From JAFDZO01 sp044226845 (GTDB taxonomy: Bacteria > Bacteroidota > Ignavibacteria > Tepidaquicellales > Tepidaquicellaceae), in contig JBGAGG010000002.1 of assembly GCA_044226845.1 (NCBI GenBank), forward strand, positions 124,001-188,000: a stretch of DNA of 64,000 bases, read 5' to 3'. The translations under genes were made by a program, and so were the position numbers. Below the pieces are notes generated by a model. The model saw only the letters and a program-made list of their open reading frames with translations, made no database searches and was not told the DNA's origin. Shown here one piece after another: positions 34,262 to 44,054 of this stretch. How positions within the stretch are numbered: position 1 is the stretch's first letter; each line of letters starts with the position of its first letter.

Positions 34262-35449
34262 TTATTTTCTAAAAAGAGTATTTAACACATCAAAAATTCT
34301 TTCAAAGTCTGAATCAGTTAAGTTTGAGCCCGATGGCAGACAAAGTCCTTTTTCAAATATCTCTTCTGAAACACTTCCGCCGAAATATTTACATTCATTA
34401 AAAATCGGCTGAAGGTGCATAGGTTTCCAAAGCGGTCTTGCTTCAATGTTAAATTTTTCAAATTCCAATCGTATTGTTTCTCTTGTAATACCGCCGGTTA
34501 TTTCAGGCTCAACAAGTATAGTTGTAAGCCACCTGTTTGAGTAATAATCTTCATTCGGTTCCTCTAAAAAACAAACACCGTTAATTGAACTGAAAAAGTT
34601 TTTATACGTTTCAAAATTTTTTCTTCTTGATTTAATTCTTTCGGGGAGAACTTCCATCTGCCCGCGCCCGATACCTGCAACAATATTAGACATTCGATAA
34701 TTGTAGCCAATATGTGAATGCTGGTAATGTGGCGCTGCATCTCTTGCCTGTGTAGATAAAAATCTGGCTTTCTGAATATCTTCCCCGCTATTTGAAATTA
34801 ACGCGCCGCCTCCGCTTGTAGTAATTATTTTATTTCCGTTAAAGCTAAGTACGCCAAACTTTCCGAATGAACCGGCAGGTCGGCCTTTATATATAGACCC
34901 CAATGCTTCTGCTGCATCTTCAAGTAATCCTATTTCATATTTATCTGCGATAGCCATTATCTCATCCATTTTTGCCGGCATTCCGTAAAGGTGGACGGGT
35001 ATAATTGCTTTGGGTTTTTTATTTTCTGATATTAATTTTTTTATCGCTTCTTCTAAAGCATCAGGAGACATATTCCATGTTTCAGGTTCTGAATCTACAA
35101 ATACAGGAATAGCGCCAATGTATGCAATAGGATTTGCCGATGCAGAGAAAGTCATGCTCTGGCAGATAACATAGTCACCGGCTTTCACACCCATTAAAAC
35201 TAATCCTAAGTGAATTGCAGCCGTCCCTGAAGATAAAGCCGCAGCATGTTTTACATTGGTAAAACTTTGAAGATCTTTTTCAAAGTTATCGACGTTTGGT
35301 CCTAAAGGAGCAACCCAGTTTGATTCAAATGCTTCGTGAATAAACTTTAGCTCATTTCCTCCCATATGAGGAGATGAGAGCCAAATCTTTGACAGTACTC
35401 CTTCTTTTTCAGAATTTGCTTTACTTTCTTTTGTTTGTGATGAAGTCAT
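34262..35449 (-). CDS. DegT/DnrJ/EryC1/StrS-type sugar aminotransferase
   Basis: This 395-residue PLP enzyme has the sugar-aminotransferase layout: substrate-entry segment WLSSPHMGGNELKFI, SSGTAAIHL (73-81) for the phosphate, ED at 177-178, and the PLP lysine K207 in SFNGNKIITTSGGG. Such enzymes aminate UDP-4-keto-6-deoxy sugars. Sequence features resemble the PglE/LegC-like branch, but the exact position aminated is unknown. With the acetyltransferase and short PglC-like transferase nearby, a diacetamido-sugar as the first residue of the glycan is plausible. Confidence 0.87.
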   Translation of the reverse strand: MTSSQTKESKANSEKEGVLSKIWLSSPHMGGNELKFIHEAFESNWVAPLGPNVDNFEKDLQSFTNVKHAAALSSGTAAIHLGLVLMGVKAGDYVICQSMTFSASANPIAYIGAIPVFVDSEPETWNMSPDALEEAIKKLISENKKPKAIIPVHLYGMPAKMDEIMAIADKYEIGLLEDAAEALGSIYKGRPAGSFGKFGVLSFNGNKIITTSGGGALISNSGEDIQKARFLSTQARDAAPHYQHSHIGYNYRMSNIVAGIGRGQMEVLPERIKSRRKNFETYKNFFSSINGVCFLEEPNEDYYSNRWLTTILVEPEITGGITRETIRLEFEKFNIEARPLWKPMHLQPIFNECKYFGGSVSEEIFEKGLCLPSGSNLTDSDFERIFDVLNTLFRK

Positions 35450-35512
35450 AATTTTCTCATTCAGTTGAAAAATATATTAATACATAGGGGAGATTTATTA
35501 TCAGATATTACT

Positions 35513-36268
35513 TTAAAGCAGAAACCACTTAGCATACAAAACACCGACGTATTCAATTGTTGCAGTTTTCATTTTATTCATATTCTCCAATGAAGGGAAC
35601 CATGAAGGTGAATCATCGGCATTAAATTTTGACTGAAAGTCGGTTGGCGCCGGTATCGGTCTAATTCCAAAACTTTGAAACATCATCATTGCACGAGGCA
35701 TATGCGCTGCGCTGGTAACTAAAATTGCCGGAGTATTTTTATCAAAATTTTCTGAATATGCCTTTGCTTCTTCGTGAGTAATTCGGGCAGTTTTTATAGT
35801 AGAAATAAGATTAGTATCTACCCCTAATGAGCCCGCCGTTTTGGAAAAAACTTCTGCTTGTGTTATCTCGCCGGCGGCTCCGGGTCCTGATACTACCATT
35901 TTGCTCTTAGGAAGAAGATTGTGAATTCTTACTCCTTCGATTAATCTTGATAGCGCCGTTGGTGATAACTGGTCATTGAACGGCAATTTTTTATTGTTCG
36001 AAAATCCTGCTCCTAAGACAATAATATTGTATGGCAGGGAATCATTTTGAATTTTATCTTTTGTAAAGGGCGAATACTGATTTTCTAATTGAGTAATTAA
36101 AAAATTCGGGAGTAAAAAATTTGAAGTTATTAAAAACCAGATTCCTGCAATAACAAATAATACAATGTAGACTTTTTCCTTCTTTAAAAAATAAGCAAGT
36201 AAACCTGCAAGAAATAACAGCCAGAAGATATTAAAAGGATGAAGCCAGAATTTAACTAATGAATTCAA
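35513..36268 (-). CDS. YdcF/ElyC-like DUF218 protein
   Basis: The 251-residue protein begins with two membrane helices (about 10-55), followed by the DUF218 fold with VLGAGFSNN, RLIEGVRIHN, GPGAAGE, EEAKAY and LVTSAAHMPRAMMMF. Relatives such as ElyC and SanA act in envelope or undecaprenyl-linked glycan metabolism in ways not fully known. Its start abuts the stop of the ATP-grasp gene upstream (36269), so it is part of the polysaccharide transcript. Confidence 0.8.
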   Translation of the reverse strand: MNSLVKFWLHPFNIFWLLFLAGLLAYFLKKEKVYIVLFVIAGIWFLITSNFLLPNFLITQLENQYSPFTKDKIQNDSLPYNIIVLGAGFSNNKKLPFNDQLSPTALSRLIEGVRIHNLLPKSKMVVSGPGAAGEITQAEVFSKTAGSLGVDTNLISTIKTARITHEEAKAYSENFDKNTPAILVTSAAHMPRAMMMFQSFGIRPIPAPTDFQSKFNADDSPSWFPSLENMNKMKTATIEYVGVLYAKWFLL

Positions 36269-37318
36269 TTATAAATCCTTTTCGCACATTAATATCGGTT
36301 CGATATCTACATCTCTCAGAAAAATATAATCTTTATCAAACGAGTAGAGACCTCTGTTTTTTATTTCATCTGTTTTCCCGGTGAGATATAATATAGTATC
36401 GTTTATAAGATCAAATCCTGCTGAAGCCATAATCCCTGTGTAAGCCATATGGCGGATATTTATTTCAGTGACTTTTAAATTTCCGTTTGCATCTTCCTTT
36501 AAATCAAAACTTAATACTCCATGCGGCACAATACCTGTGCGTCTGGAAATTTCAGAAATACATTCTTCGCAAAATTTCAAAAGCTTCTCTTCGTTTATTA
36601 ATCTTCCGAATGATGTATTACCTGTAACTTTAGAAGGCGCTATATCAGCCATTACGTATTCTGCGCAGTGAAGTCCGGCATTTTTAATACACTCGCCGTC
36701 AATGTAGAGCATCTGATTTGCCAGATGTCTTCCCGTTAAAAATTCACTTACTGTAAATTCTTTTATATCTTTGTGAATAAGCAGCCATGCCTCTAAATCA
36801 TTTTTACTGTTTAGTTTTAACGAGCCAAGACCCCCTGAGCCGACTGTTGCTCTTATCCAGCAGGGATAACCGACCTTTGTGTCTATCTCATCATACTTCG
36901 GTTCCTGCGGTGAAATTTTTACTGTTTTAGGAATGTACTCCGTACCTTCAAGTACATCGGACATTAAAGCTTTATTCATCAGCATCTGTGCAAGCTCTAA
37001 CGGAGGCAGAAGCACGGGACAAGGGAATTCGCCTTTTTCTTTATAAAGCTCACCCCATTTGATTACTTCAAATTCAGGCTGTATAAATGCTAAGTCAATT
37101 TTGTTATCAGAGATTATTTTATTAATTGTATCCCAGTATGAACTATCGGAAGCGCGGGGAACTATGTAATGCTTATCGACTAAACCTTTCATATAAAATC
37201 CCAGAGCTTTTTTGTTTGCATCTATTCCGATAATGTTGCAATCGGGAAGAACTTCGCGTACTCTTCTTGCAACTGAGCGGGGAGTAGGACCGCCGATGCC
37301 GGAAATAAGTATATTCAT
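36269..37318 (-). CDS. ATP-grasp ligase, carbamoyl-phosphate-synthase-like
   Basis: The 349-residue protein has an N-terminal Rossmann-like preATP domain (ISGIGGPTPRSVARR) and an ATP-grasp domain from about 110, with PCWIRATVGSGGLGS as nucleotide loop and VTEINIRH carrying the metal-binding Glu and Asn near 290. ATP-grasp enzymes join an acid to an amine or similar nucleophile through an acyl phosphate. The substrate is unknown. Three different ATP-grasp proteins occur in this locus. It lies 3 nt downstream of the second of them and abuts the ydcF-like gene. Confidence 0.8.
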   Translation of the reverse strand: MNILISGIGGPTPRSVARRVREVLPDCNIIGIDANKKALGFYMKGLVDKHYIVPRASDSSYWDTINKIISDNKIDLAFIQPEFEVIKWGELYKEKGEFPCPVLLPPLELAQMLMNKALMSDVLEGTEYIPKTVKISPQEPKYDEIDTKVGYPCWIRATVGSGGLGSLKLNSKNDLEAWLLIHKDIKEFTVSEFLTGRHLANQMLYIDGECIKNAGLHCAEYVMADIAPSKVTGNTSFGRLINEEKLLKFCEECISEISRRTGIVPHGVLSFDLKEDANGNLKVTEINIRHMAYTGIMASAGFDLINDTILYLTGKTDEIKNRGLYSFDKDYIFLRDVDIEPILMCEKDL

Positions 37319-37321
37319 AAA

Positions 37322-38338
37322 TTATTTTTGTAATAGTGATAAATGTTTTTCTAAAACCGGCTTCATACCTTTGTTCACAGGCAGCTGCCATACTAATTTG
37401 CACCAATCGTGATTGCCTTCTATTAATCCCGGACCTTGCTCAGTAATAACTACATCCCATCCGATTGACCTGTTCTCAGGATGCTCTCTAGATGCATTTT
37501 TTACAAGTGATATAGTTTCTTTCCAGAAAGGAATTTGAAATCCGGTGATTTTTACTCCTGTAACAGGATGATTGCTTTCAGGTGCTTTAGTTATGTCGCT
37601 ATAAACTCCGGGACCGGTAATAATTCCTGTTTCATCATCAATCGGCGCAGCAATATTTCCGGCTGCAAGATTATCCACATGTGAGTTAATAGAAATTCTT
37701 AACCGGCAGCCGAGAAGTTCAACTTCGTTTTTTTCATTAAGCTGCGTGAAAATTCTCACAGTGTTCACTGCAGAAGGGGAGAGCTTCATTATATCTGGGT
37801 GCTGTATAATATATTCCTCTGCCAAATCGTATCCTTCTTTTTCCATTAATGTTATTAGGGAGTTCGGAGTGTGCTTAGAAGAATTTATAATAATAACCTG
37901 TGCGCCGCACTTGCCGTCGGAAACTTTAAGTACAACCTTTCCTGAATTTTTTGCAAGGAGTTTTTCAGCCAACAGGGAATTCTTTTTTAAATCTTCTAAA
38001 CTTGCAGTTGTATGAAGAACATGATTGCTGTATTTTTTATAGAATAATCTTTTGTCATCAAGTATCTCGCGTTTATCTTTCGGATTCATTCGCAGCTGAT
38101 ACTCATACATATACCCCGTACCAGCATATTTTTGTCTTTCCGCGTCATTAAGCTTGTAAAATCTAAACTGAAAATATTCAAGAATGGAAATATTATATTT
38201 TAATGATGAACTTATTATATCGGAGATAATAGAAAGCTTAGATTTTTTTTCTGTCTCAGAAACGTAATTCAAAAACTGTTTGAACTTCGGCTTGTCTAAA
38301 TTCTTAACGTAATATCCTAAATAAAGTAATCTTTTCAT
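37322..38338 (-). CDS. Sugar-transfer-associated ATP-grasp protein
   Basis: This 338-residue protein matches the ATPgrasp_ST group found in capsule and O-antigen loci. It has a helical N-terminus, a VVLKVSDGKCGAQV glycine loop, the characteristic EEYIIQHPDIMKLSPSAVNT stretch and a C-terminal EGNHDW with metal ligands. The family is named from its context; its reaction is unproven, though amide bond formation on a glycan is the usual guess. It is 14 nt downstream of the short sugar transferase. Confidence 0.83.
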   Translation of the reverse strand: MKRLLYLGYYVKNLDKPKFKQFLNYVSETEKKSKLSIISDIISSSLKYNISILEYFQFRFYKLNDAERQKYAGTGYMYEYQLRMNPKDKREILDDKRLFYKKYSNHVLHTTASLEDLKKNSLLAEKLLAKNSGKVVLKVSDGKCGAQVIIINSSKHTPNSLITLMEKEGYDLAEEYIIQHPDIMKLSPSAVNTVRIFTQLNEKNEVELLGCRLRISINSHVDNLAAGNIAAPIDDETGIITGPGVYSDITKAPESNHPVTGVKITGFQIPFWKETISLVKNASREHPENRSIGWDVVITEQGPGLIEGNHDWCKLVWQLPVNKGMKPVLEKHLSLLQK

Positions 38339-38352
38339 AATTTAATTATTTC

Positions 38353-38958
38353 CTAATTATTACCGGTAAATGGCATCATTGGTCTCTCATCGCTTTGGTT
38401 CACTCCCTCGCGCGATACAACTTTTTTAAATGTCATAAATAAAATTTTCACATCGAACATAAAAGTTAAGTTATCAACATAGTAAACATCGTATTTGAAT
38501 TTTGCATTCCACTCAATGCTGTTTCTTCCGTTTACCTGTGCCCAGCCGGTTATCCCAGGCGTAACATCATGCCTTCTTCTCTGCTCTTCACTATATAAAG
38601 GAATATATTTAAATAGCAAAGGTCGGGGACCAACTAAGCTCATGTCTCCTGTAAGTACATTTATAAGCTGCGGCAGTTCATCTAAAGAAAATTTTCTAAT
38701 AAATACACCCGTCTTAGTCATTCGCTGCACATCAGGTAAAAGATTTCCTTTATCGTCTCTTTTATCTAACATCGATTTGAACTTAATAATTTTTATTCTC
38801 TTCTCGTACTTGCCCGGTCTATCCTGAGTGAAAAATGGATTTCCCTTATTTACAAAAAATAAAATAATTGTAAGAATAAGAATAATCGGCGAGAGTATTA
38901 TCAATGCAATCAGCGATAAAACAAAATCCAGCACTCTTTTAAAAAAATGCTTATACAT
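38353..38958 (-). CDS. Short initiating sugar-phosphate transferase (PglC-like)
   Basis: The 201-residue enzyme consists of one N-terminal membrane helix (about 10-35) and the catalytic domain, with FFTQDRPG, IIKFKSML, FSLDELPQLINVL, SLVGPRPLL and WAQVNGRNS. It lacks the extra domains of the enzyme at 20341-21756. Monotopic enzymes of this type move a diacetamido- or N-acetyl-hexosamine-1-phosphate from UDP to undecaprenyl phosphate. It overlaps the upstream glycosyltransferase gene by 8 nt, so it is probably the starter for this locus. Confidence 0.88.
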   Translation of the reverse strand: MYKHFFKRVLDFVLSLIALIILSPIILILTIILFFVNKGNPFFTQDRPGKYEKRIKIIKFKSMLDKRDDKGNLLPDVQRMTKTGVFIRKFSLDELPQLINVLTGDMSLVGPRPLLFKYIPLYSEEQRRRHDVTPGITGWAQVNGRNSIEWNAKFKYDVYYVDNLTFMFDVKILFMTFKKVVSREGVNQSDERPMMPFTGNN

Positions 38959-40084
38959 AGTACTCGAAATATTTATTAGCGTTTTCCATTGAAAAATCTT
39001 TTGACGCAGTGATAGAATTATCAGAAATTCTTGTCAGATATTCCTTATCAGACTTACATTTTAAAATGTAATTCTTAACTCCTTCTAAATCGTTCTGCGC
39101 AAATGTTTTTCCATTCTTATATTTTTCGATATGCTCATTAATTTCAGAATCCAGTGAAGCAATTGCTAATATAGGGACGCCGACTGCCTGAAGATTATAT
39201 ATTTTGCTCGGTACGCTGGCATGAGCTGTTTTCTCATCTAGAATTACAACTCCTAAATCAGCTGCAGCTAATGAAAAATTAAGCGTTGAATCAGGCTGAA
39301 AAGGCATCTGCATGCAGTTATCAAGTTTGTATTCCTGAATAAGATTTTTTATGTGATTTACTCTGTCTCCTCTGCCGATAATTAAAAAAATAATATCATT
39401 AAAATCTTTCATCATCTTTGCGACTTCTACAAGTAATTCTACATTATGAGTATAACCAATATTACCGGAGTACTGAACAATAAATTTATCCTGAAGTTTA
39501 TTCTCTATCACGAATTGATTCTCGCTTTTTGCAACGGGTTTTATTTTAGTAAGTCCCGACCAATTTGGGATAATCAGAATTTTTTTAGCATCCGTGTACT
39601 GAGATAACAATTTTTTCATTCCTTCACCTATAGTGTACAATCTATGAGCACTTGCAAAAAGTTTTTTATTCCATCTTGTCCATGTTTTGTAAAACCATTT
39701 GTTCTCATTTATATTGTAAATTTTTAAAACATCAGGGTAAACATCAAAAACTAGAAGTGAAAATTTATTTGGAAGAATTAATGATAATAAGTAAGCCGAT
39801 GGAGGAATTGTGATATAAAAAACTTCGTAGTTTCTGTATTTGAATAATAAATGAAAAAAAATCTGAATCGTGCCGATCAGCCATGAAGTCATCTTCTTTC
39901 TTGTATTACCTCGGTTGTACTTTGCAGTTTTTGAAATCTTAACTTTCGGATCTAATGGTATATCCTGCACTCTTACGCTTCCTGTTATTAATGCAACTTC
40001 TTCATAGTGTTTTGCAAAAGCACTAATTATATCAATCGTTAAATATCCTGTTGCCTGATTTATAAAAACAATTTTCTTACTCAT
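38951..40084 (-). CDS. Glycosyltransferase, GT-B fold
   Basis: This 377-residue protein has two Rossmann-like halves; the C-terminal one shows FIVQYSGNIGYTHN (family 4-like start of the nucleotide domain), the LIIGRGDR segment and AVGVPILAI. The pattern SKIYNLQAVG resembles WbuB-like enzymes that add a second sugar next to PglC-type starters. Donor and acceptor are not predictable from sequence. The start directly follows the stop of the upstream glycosyltransferase gene. Confidence 0.82.
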   Translation of the reverse strand: MSKKIVFINQATGYLTIDIISAFAKHYEEVALITGSVRVQDIPLDPKVKISKTAKYNRGNTRKKMTSWLIGTIQIFFHLLFKYRNYEVFYITIPPSAYLLSLILPNKFSLLVFDVYPDVLKIYNINENKWFYKTWTRWNKKLFASAHRLYTIGEGMKKLLSQYTDAKKILIIPNWSGLTKIKPVAKSENQFVIENKLQDKFIVQYSGNIGYTHNVELLVEVAKMMKDFNDIIFLIIGRGDRVNHIKNLIQEYKLDNCMQMPFQPDSTLNFSLAAADLGVVILDEKTAHASVPSKIYNLQAVGVPILAIASLDSEINEHIEKYKNGKTFAQNDLEGVKNYILKCKSDKEYLTRISDNSITASKDFSMENANKYFEYYV

Positions 40085-41224
40085 CTAATCTTTGTAGCTT
40101 CCGCTATTTGCTAAGCTATCGCAAATTTTCAAATAAGCTTCTGCTCTTTCTCCGGCTGAGTTAAAATCCTTTACTCGTTTCAAACCTTTAACTATTAATT
40201 CCTGCTGAAGCCCTTTCGAACTTATTAGTAATTTTATTTTACCTACAATATCTTTGGGATTCATTGGGTCAAAATATATAGCCGCATCACGGCAGACTGT
40301 TCTTGCAAAACTCATATCGGTTGTAAGTATAGGCTTCTCCATAAGCATTGCTTCCGGATATGAGGCTGAAAAACATTCAAGAAGTGTTGGCAAAAAAAGC
40401 ACATCACATTCCTTATATAAAGAAGGACACTCTTCGACTTTTACCGGACCAACATTGTAAATTATTTTCTTTGCTTCATCAGTAAACTCTTTTTGAAAAA
40501 TATCTTCAGGTAAAGTTAAAATAAATCTAATATTGTCTAATCCTTCTCGTTTCAATACGGGAACAAGCTTATTTATTATTGTAAGATTTTTATGGTAATA
40601 AAATGAGCTGATGCAGATAAGTCTTATCTCCCCGTCAAATCTTTCAGGAAGTTTAGCAGGAAATTCTTTAGAATCATAATAATGAGCGCTGCAGGTATTT
40701 GAAACCGTAAAAACGTTTTCTATATTAAATAACTTTTTAGCTCTATCCTTAACATCATCAGTTTGTACAACCAGTGCATCGGTCTGCTTAATAAATAACT
40801 GCTTCCATGAAAGTGTTTTAAATTTCCAGCGAAGTTTTCTATATAATGAAATATTTTTTAAATAAGGGGATTCAGGATAAACAAAATGAGGAAGATTAAA
40901 CCCCATTACATGCGGCGCTTTAGGGCGCCAGTATGACGGTCCTGAAGTTGTAAAGACGGCATCCGGTTTTATTAAATTTTCCAATTGCTGGAATAATTTA
41001 TTCATTTTTGTGTAAGCTCCAAAACCGGAACCCGGTCTGAGCGGAATATCATAAAAATGAAAATTATAAGGAAAGGATGAGCGGTCAATTTGTTTAGCAA
41101 TAGTTTTGCTTAAAAAAACGTGATACTCATGCTCTTTAAAATTTTTTAATTCCTGAATAAATGAATTTGCAACCTGAAGCCCCCCACCTTTTAAAACAGT
41201 GCCTGTATTAATTAGTAATCGCAT
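40085..41224 (-). CDS. Glycosyltransferase, GT-B fold
   Basis: The 379-residue protein begins MRLLINTGTVLKGGGLQVAN, typical of family 4-like enzymes, and its C-terminal half contains LICISSFYYHKN, FLPTLLECFSASYPEAMLMEKP (the acidic nucleotide-sugar binding segment) and TDMSFARTVC. It probably adds a hexose or N-acetylhexosamine to the growing lipid-linked unit in the cytoplasm. Its start overlaps the stop of the acetyltransferase gene by one base and its stop abuts the next glycosyltransferase. Confidence 0.82.
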   Translation of the reverse strand: MRLLINTGTVLKGGGLQVANSFIQELKNFKEHEYHVFLSKTIAKQIDRSSFPYNFHFYDIPLRPGSGFGAYTKMNKLFQQLENLIKPDAVFTTSGPSYWRPKAPHVMGFNLPHFVYPESPYLKNISLYRKLRWKFKTLSWKQLFIKQTDALVVQTDDVKDRAKKLFNIENVFTVSNTCSAHYYDSKEFPAKLPERFDGEIRLICISSFYYHKNLTIINKLVPVLKREGLDNIRFILTLPEDIFQKEFTDEAKKIIYNVGPVKVEECPSLYKECDVLFLPTLLECFSASYPEAMLMEKPILTTDMSFARTVCRDAAIYFDPMNPKDIVGKIKLLISSKGLQQELIVKGLKRVKDFNSAGERAEAYLKICDSLANSGSYKD

Positions 41225-41808
41225 TAACTTTTGTTCTTATCTCCGGATTTGTGTTGCTCTAAATTTATTTCAGCAGCTTGCATTTGAAGTATGTGTATAA
41301 ATTTCATTATATATTTTCTTGCTCCGTAACCCATAGGTTTAAATCCTAGTTTAGTGCACAATTTTATAGATGAGTGATTATCTTCGCTTGTAACATACCA
41401 TATGTTTTCAACATCGGTATTCTTTAAATTTTTTATTGAGTTAAGAATTGCTTCAGCTGCAAGACCTTTTCCGCGGTATTCTTTATCAGTGATAACGTAT
41501 GCAATCTGAACATCTTTTTTATTCATGAATGGCCACTTGAAATATGCAGGTATAACAAGGATGCAGGAAACAACTTTTGAATTGTGATAGATTAAAACGG
41601 CGGAGTAATTCCGGTTTTTAAAGAAACCAAAATAATGGAAAAACCAGTATAGAAAGTATTTTTTAGGATAACTTTCAGGTACAAAGTTTGTAATTCCGGG
41701 TTTCCAGATAACAATTTTGTATTCTGAGTTTAAACCGGAGGTATTTAATTCAATTGCAGCTTCACTATCAATTTCTTTAACATCACGTTTAAATATTATA
41801 TTTCGCAA
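41224..41808 (-). CDS. GNAT-family N-acetyltransferase
   Basis: The 194-residue product has a GNAT acetyl-CoA-binding loop (EYRGKGLAAEAIL, about 112-124) flanked by the expected strands (VQIAYVIT and NIWYVTSE). Members acetylate amino groups of sugars, proteins or small molecules. In this setting, acetylation of an amino sugar made by the aminotransferase at 34262-35449 is reasonable, though not shown. The gene is 19 nt after a glycosyltransferase and overlaps the next by one base. Confidence 0.8.
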   Translation of the reverse strand: MRNIIFKRDVKEIDSEAAIELNTSGLNSEYKIVIWKPGITNFVPESYPKKYFLYWFFHYFGFFKNRNYSAVLIYHNSKVVSCILVIPAYFKWPFMNKKDVQIAYVITDKEYRGKGLAAEAILNSIKNLKNTDVENIWYVTSEDNHSSIKLCTKLGFKPMGYGARKYIMKFIHILQMQAAEINLEQHKSGDKNKS

Positions 41809-41827
41809 TTTTTTCTAAAATAAAAAT

Positions 41828-42943
41828 TTAACTGGTCATTACTTTGTAAAAACTATTCATAATAACATCGTATTCGAAATTTTTCATTTTCTCTTTTGAA
41901 TTAGTTGTGAATTTTTTACGGAGCTCTGCGTCTTCTATTAGCATTGTAAGCTTATTCTGATATTCTTTTATGTTTGCCTGAGGAACAAGAAACCCATTGT
42001 ATCCGTCTTCAATTAAATCACTGGGACCTGCAATACAATCAATTGCAATAGTGGCAAGAGGAGTATTCAATGCTTCTGCAAGAGCATTTGGGAAACCTTC
42101 GGATACTGAAGTGAAAGCAAATATTTCGCTCTGTTGATAAAGTTTATCTATATCAGTTCTGTTTCCGGCAAACTCAATGTTGTTTTCTAAGTTCAAAACT
42201 TTGGCTAATTTCTTTGCATTTTTCATCAAGGGACCTTCACCGGCAAATATAATTTTCCAATCCTTATAGTCAATCTTTGAAAATATTTCAATTAATAATT
42301 CCTGCTGCTTAGTTGCAACAAATCTGCCAACGTTTAAAATAATTTTTTCTTTGGGTTCTCCTTCATAAGAAATCTTTCTTACAGGATTTGGTATACAAAT
42401 TATGTTGGGATGCCTTAATCTTTCAGTTTCAATTTTTTTTGCAGTCTCGGTTTGCACAATAATACCTGTAGCCCCAGGGTATAAAATGTGTTTAAGGATA
42501 TACTGAAAACCGCTTCCTGTTTTATAGACTGAGTTATTTTTAAAACTAAGCCTGCTGTTTATCTGGGGGCTGTTTCTATCTGAAAGATATTTTTTAATTT
42601 TTAGTCCAATAGAAGAAAGCATTACAAATGAATTATATTTTCCTCCGAAGCTCAGAAAAGAATGAGGATTAATTTCCCTCAGTTTTCTTCTGAGAAAAAA
42701 CAGTACCCTTATTGTTGTAAAAAGTTTGTTTACACCTTTTGTTGTAAACTGCGGTTCGTGTACAAAAACTTTTTCTTTTAAGTTATAAAATATAGGTTGC
42801 TTTGTAAGTATTATCAAATGGACAACTATATCGTCTCTTGTGGAAAAATCATTTGCAATTTCACTCATGACACGTTCCATACCCCCCGAAACTAATGAAG
42901 GCACTACTAAACATATAACTTTTTTGTTTGGAATATTTTTCAA
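41828..42943 (-). CDS. Family 4 glycosyltransferase
   Basis: The 371-residue GT-B protein has the N-terminal SGGMERVMSEIANDF acceptor-side loop and C-terminal NVGRFVATKQQELLIE, IEFAGNRTDIDKLYQ, SEGFPNALAEAL and AGPSDLIEDGYNGFLV, hallmarks of family 4 enzymes of the PglH/PglJ or GalNAc-transferase kind. It is separated by 85 nt from the epimerase gene upstream, the widest break between adjacent genes in this part of the locus, so an internal promoter could exist there; I see no distinct box. Confidence 0.87.
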   Translation of the reverse strand: MKNIPNKKVICLVVPSLVSGGMERVMSEIANDFSTRDDIVVHLIILTKQPIFYNLKEKVFVHEPQFTTKGVNKLFTTIRVLFFLRRKLREINPHSFLSFGGKYNSFVMLSSIGLKIKKYLSDRNSPQINSRLSFKNNSVYKTGSGFQYILKHILYPGATGIIVQTETAKKIETERLRHPNIICIPNPVRKISYEGEPKEKIILNVGRFVATKQQELLIEIFSKIDYKDWKIIFAGEGPLMKNAKKLAKVLNLENNIEFAGNRTDIDKLYQQSEIFAFTSVSEGFPNALAEALNTPLATIAIDCIAGPSDLIEDGYNGFLVPQANIKEYQNKLTMLIEDAELRKKFTTNSKEKMKNFEYDVIMNSFYKVMTS

Positions 42944-43028
42944 CTACTTTATATCCTCTGAGGTTTGAAAGATTAGATTTTTAATTTTTAGATTAAAAAT
43001 GTGAATTATTTTTGAAGTGAAGTTATGT

Positions 43029-44054
43029 TTAACCATTTTTGTAATACTTGGTAAACCATTTTACATATTCTTCTATACCTTTATCTATATCTGTACTGGG
43101 TTGATAACCAACAGCTGAAGAAAGTGCCTCTATATCTGCATAGGTTTTATATACATCTCCTTTCTGCATCGGTAAAAGCTCTTTCTTTGCTGTCTTGCCG
43201 GTATATTTTTCTATTGTAGAAATAAATTCTAAAAGATGCGCAGGATTATTATTCCCAATATTATATAGTGCATAACCGGTTTTATCCGGTTTATCCATTA
43301 CACGAATTATGCCGTCAATAATATCATCTATATATGTAAAATCTCTGTGAAGCTCACCGTGATTAAATACTTTTATGGGGGTGCCCTCTATAATTGATTT
43401 TGTAAATAAATAGGCTGCCATATCAGGTCTGCCCCATGGTCCGTAAACTGTAAAAAATCTTAAACCTGTTGTACGTAATTTATGAATATGGCTGTATGTA
43501 TGCGCCATCAGTTCGTTGCTTTTTTTCGTAGCAGCGTACATACTGATGGGGAAGTCAACGGAATCTGTTTCCGAGAATGGTACTTTATCATTGTTTCCGT
43601 ACACTGATGAGCTTGATGCGTATATTAAATGCTCAACTTTATTATTTTTTGAGCACTCAAGTATATTAAAAAATCCTATTATATTTGATTGTATATAAAC
43701 TTCAGGTGATTCAATAGAAAATCTTACTCCTGCCTGCGCTGCAAGATGGATTACTATATCAAATTTTTCTTCTTCGAATAAATTTGTCAGACGCTCCATT
43801 TCAATTAAATCCATTTTTATGAATTTAAAATTCGGAAGCGTTTTACTCTGAACAGAAGATTCATTTTTTGTGTTGATATCAATTGAAACACCAAGCTGCT
43901 CTAACCTGTCATGTTTTAAGCGAGGGTCGTAATATTCATTCAGATTATCTATTCCTATAACATCTAAATTATTTTGACCTAATTTTTTTACTAAATGAAA
44001 GCCTATGAAGCCTGCTGCTCCCGTAACTAATATTTTTTTATTCTTGTCCTGCAT
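43029..44054 (-). CDS. NAD-dependent sugar epimerase, UDP-glucuronate 4-epimerase-like
   Basis: This 341-residue short-chain dehydrogenase/reductase has TGAAGFIGFHLV as dinucleotide loop, the ASSSSVYG strand and the catalytic YAATK segment. The insertion NLNEYYDPRLKHDRLEQL is typical of UDP-glucuronate 4-epimerases (LspL/CapI group), which provide UDP-galacturonate. GalE-like use of other UDP sugars cannot be excluded. The start directly follows the stop of the ATP-grasp gene upstream. Confidence 0.85.
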   Translation of the reverse strand: MQDKNKKILVTGAAGFIGFHLVKKLGQNNLDVIGIDNLNEYYDPRLKHDRLEQLGVSIDINTKNESSVQSKTLPNFKFIKMDLIEMERLTNLFEEEKFDIVIHLAAQAGVRFSIESPEVYIQSNIIGFFNILECSKNNKVEHLIYASSSSVYGNNDKVPFSETDSVDFPISMYAATKKSNELMAHTYSHIHKLRTTGLRFFTVYGPWGRPDMAAYLFTKSIIEGTPIKVFNHGELHRDFTYIDDIIDGIIRVMDKPDKTGYALYNIGNNNPAHLLEFISTIEKYTGKTAKKELLPMQKGDVYKTYADIEALSSAVGYQPSTDIDKGIEEYVKWFTKYYKNG

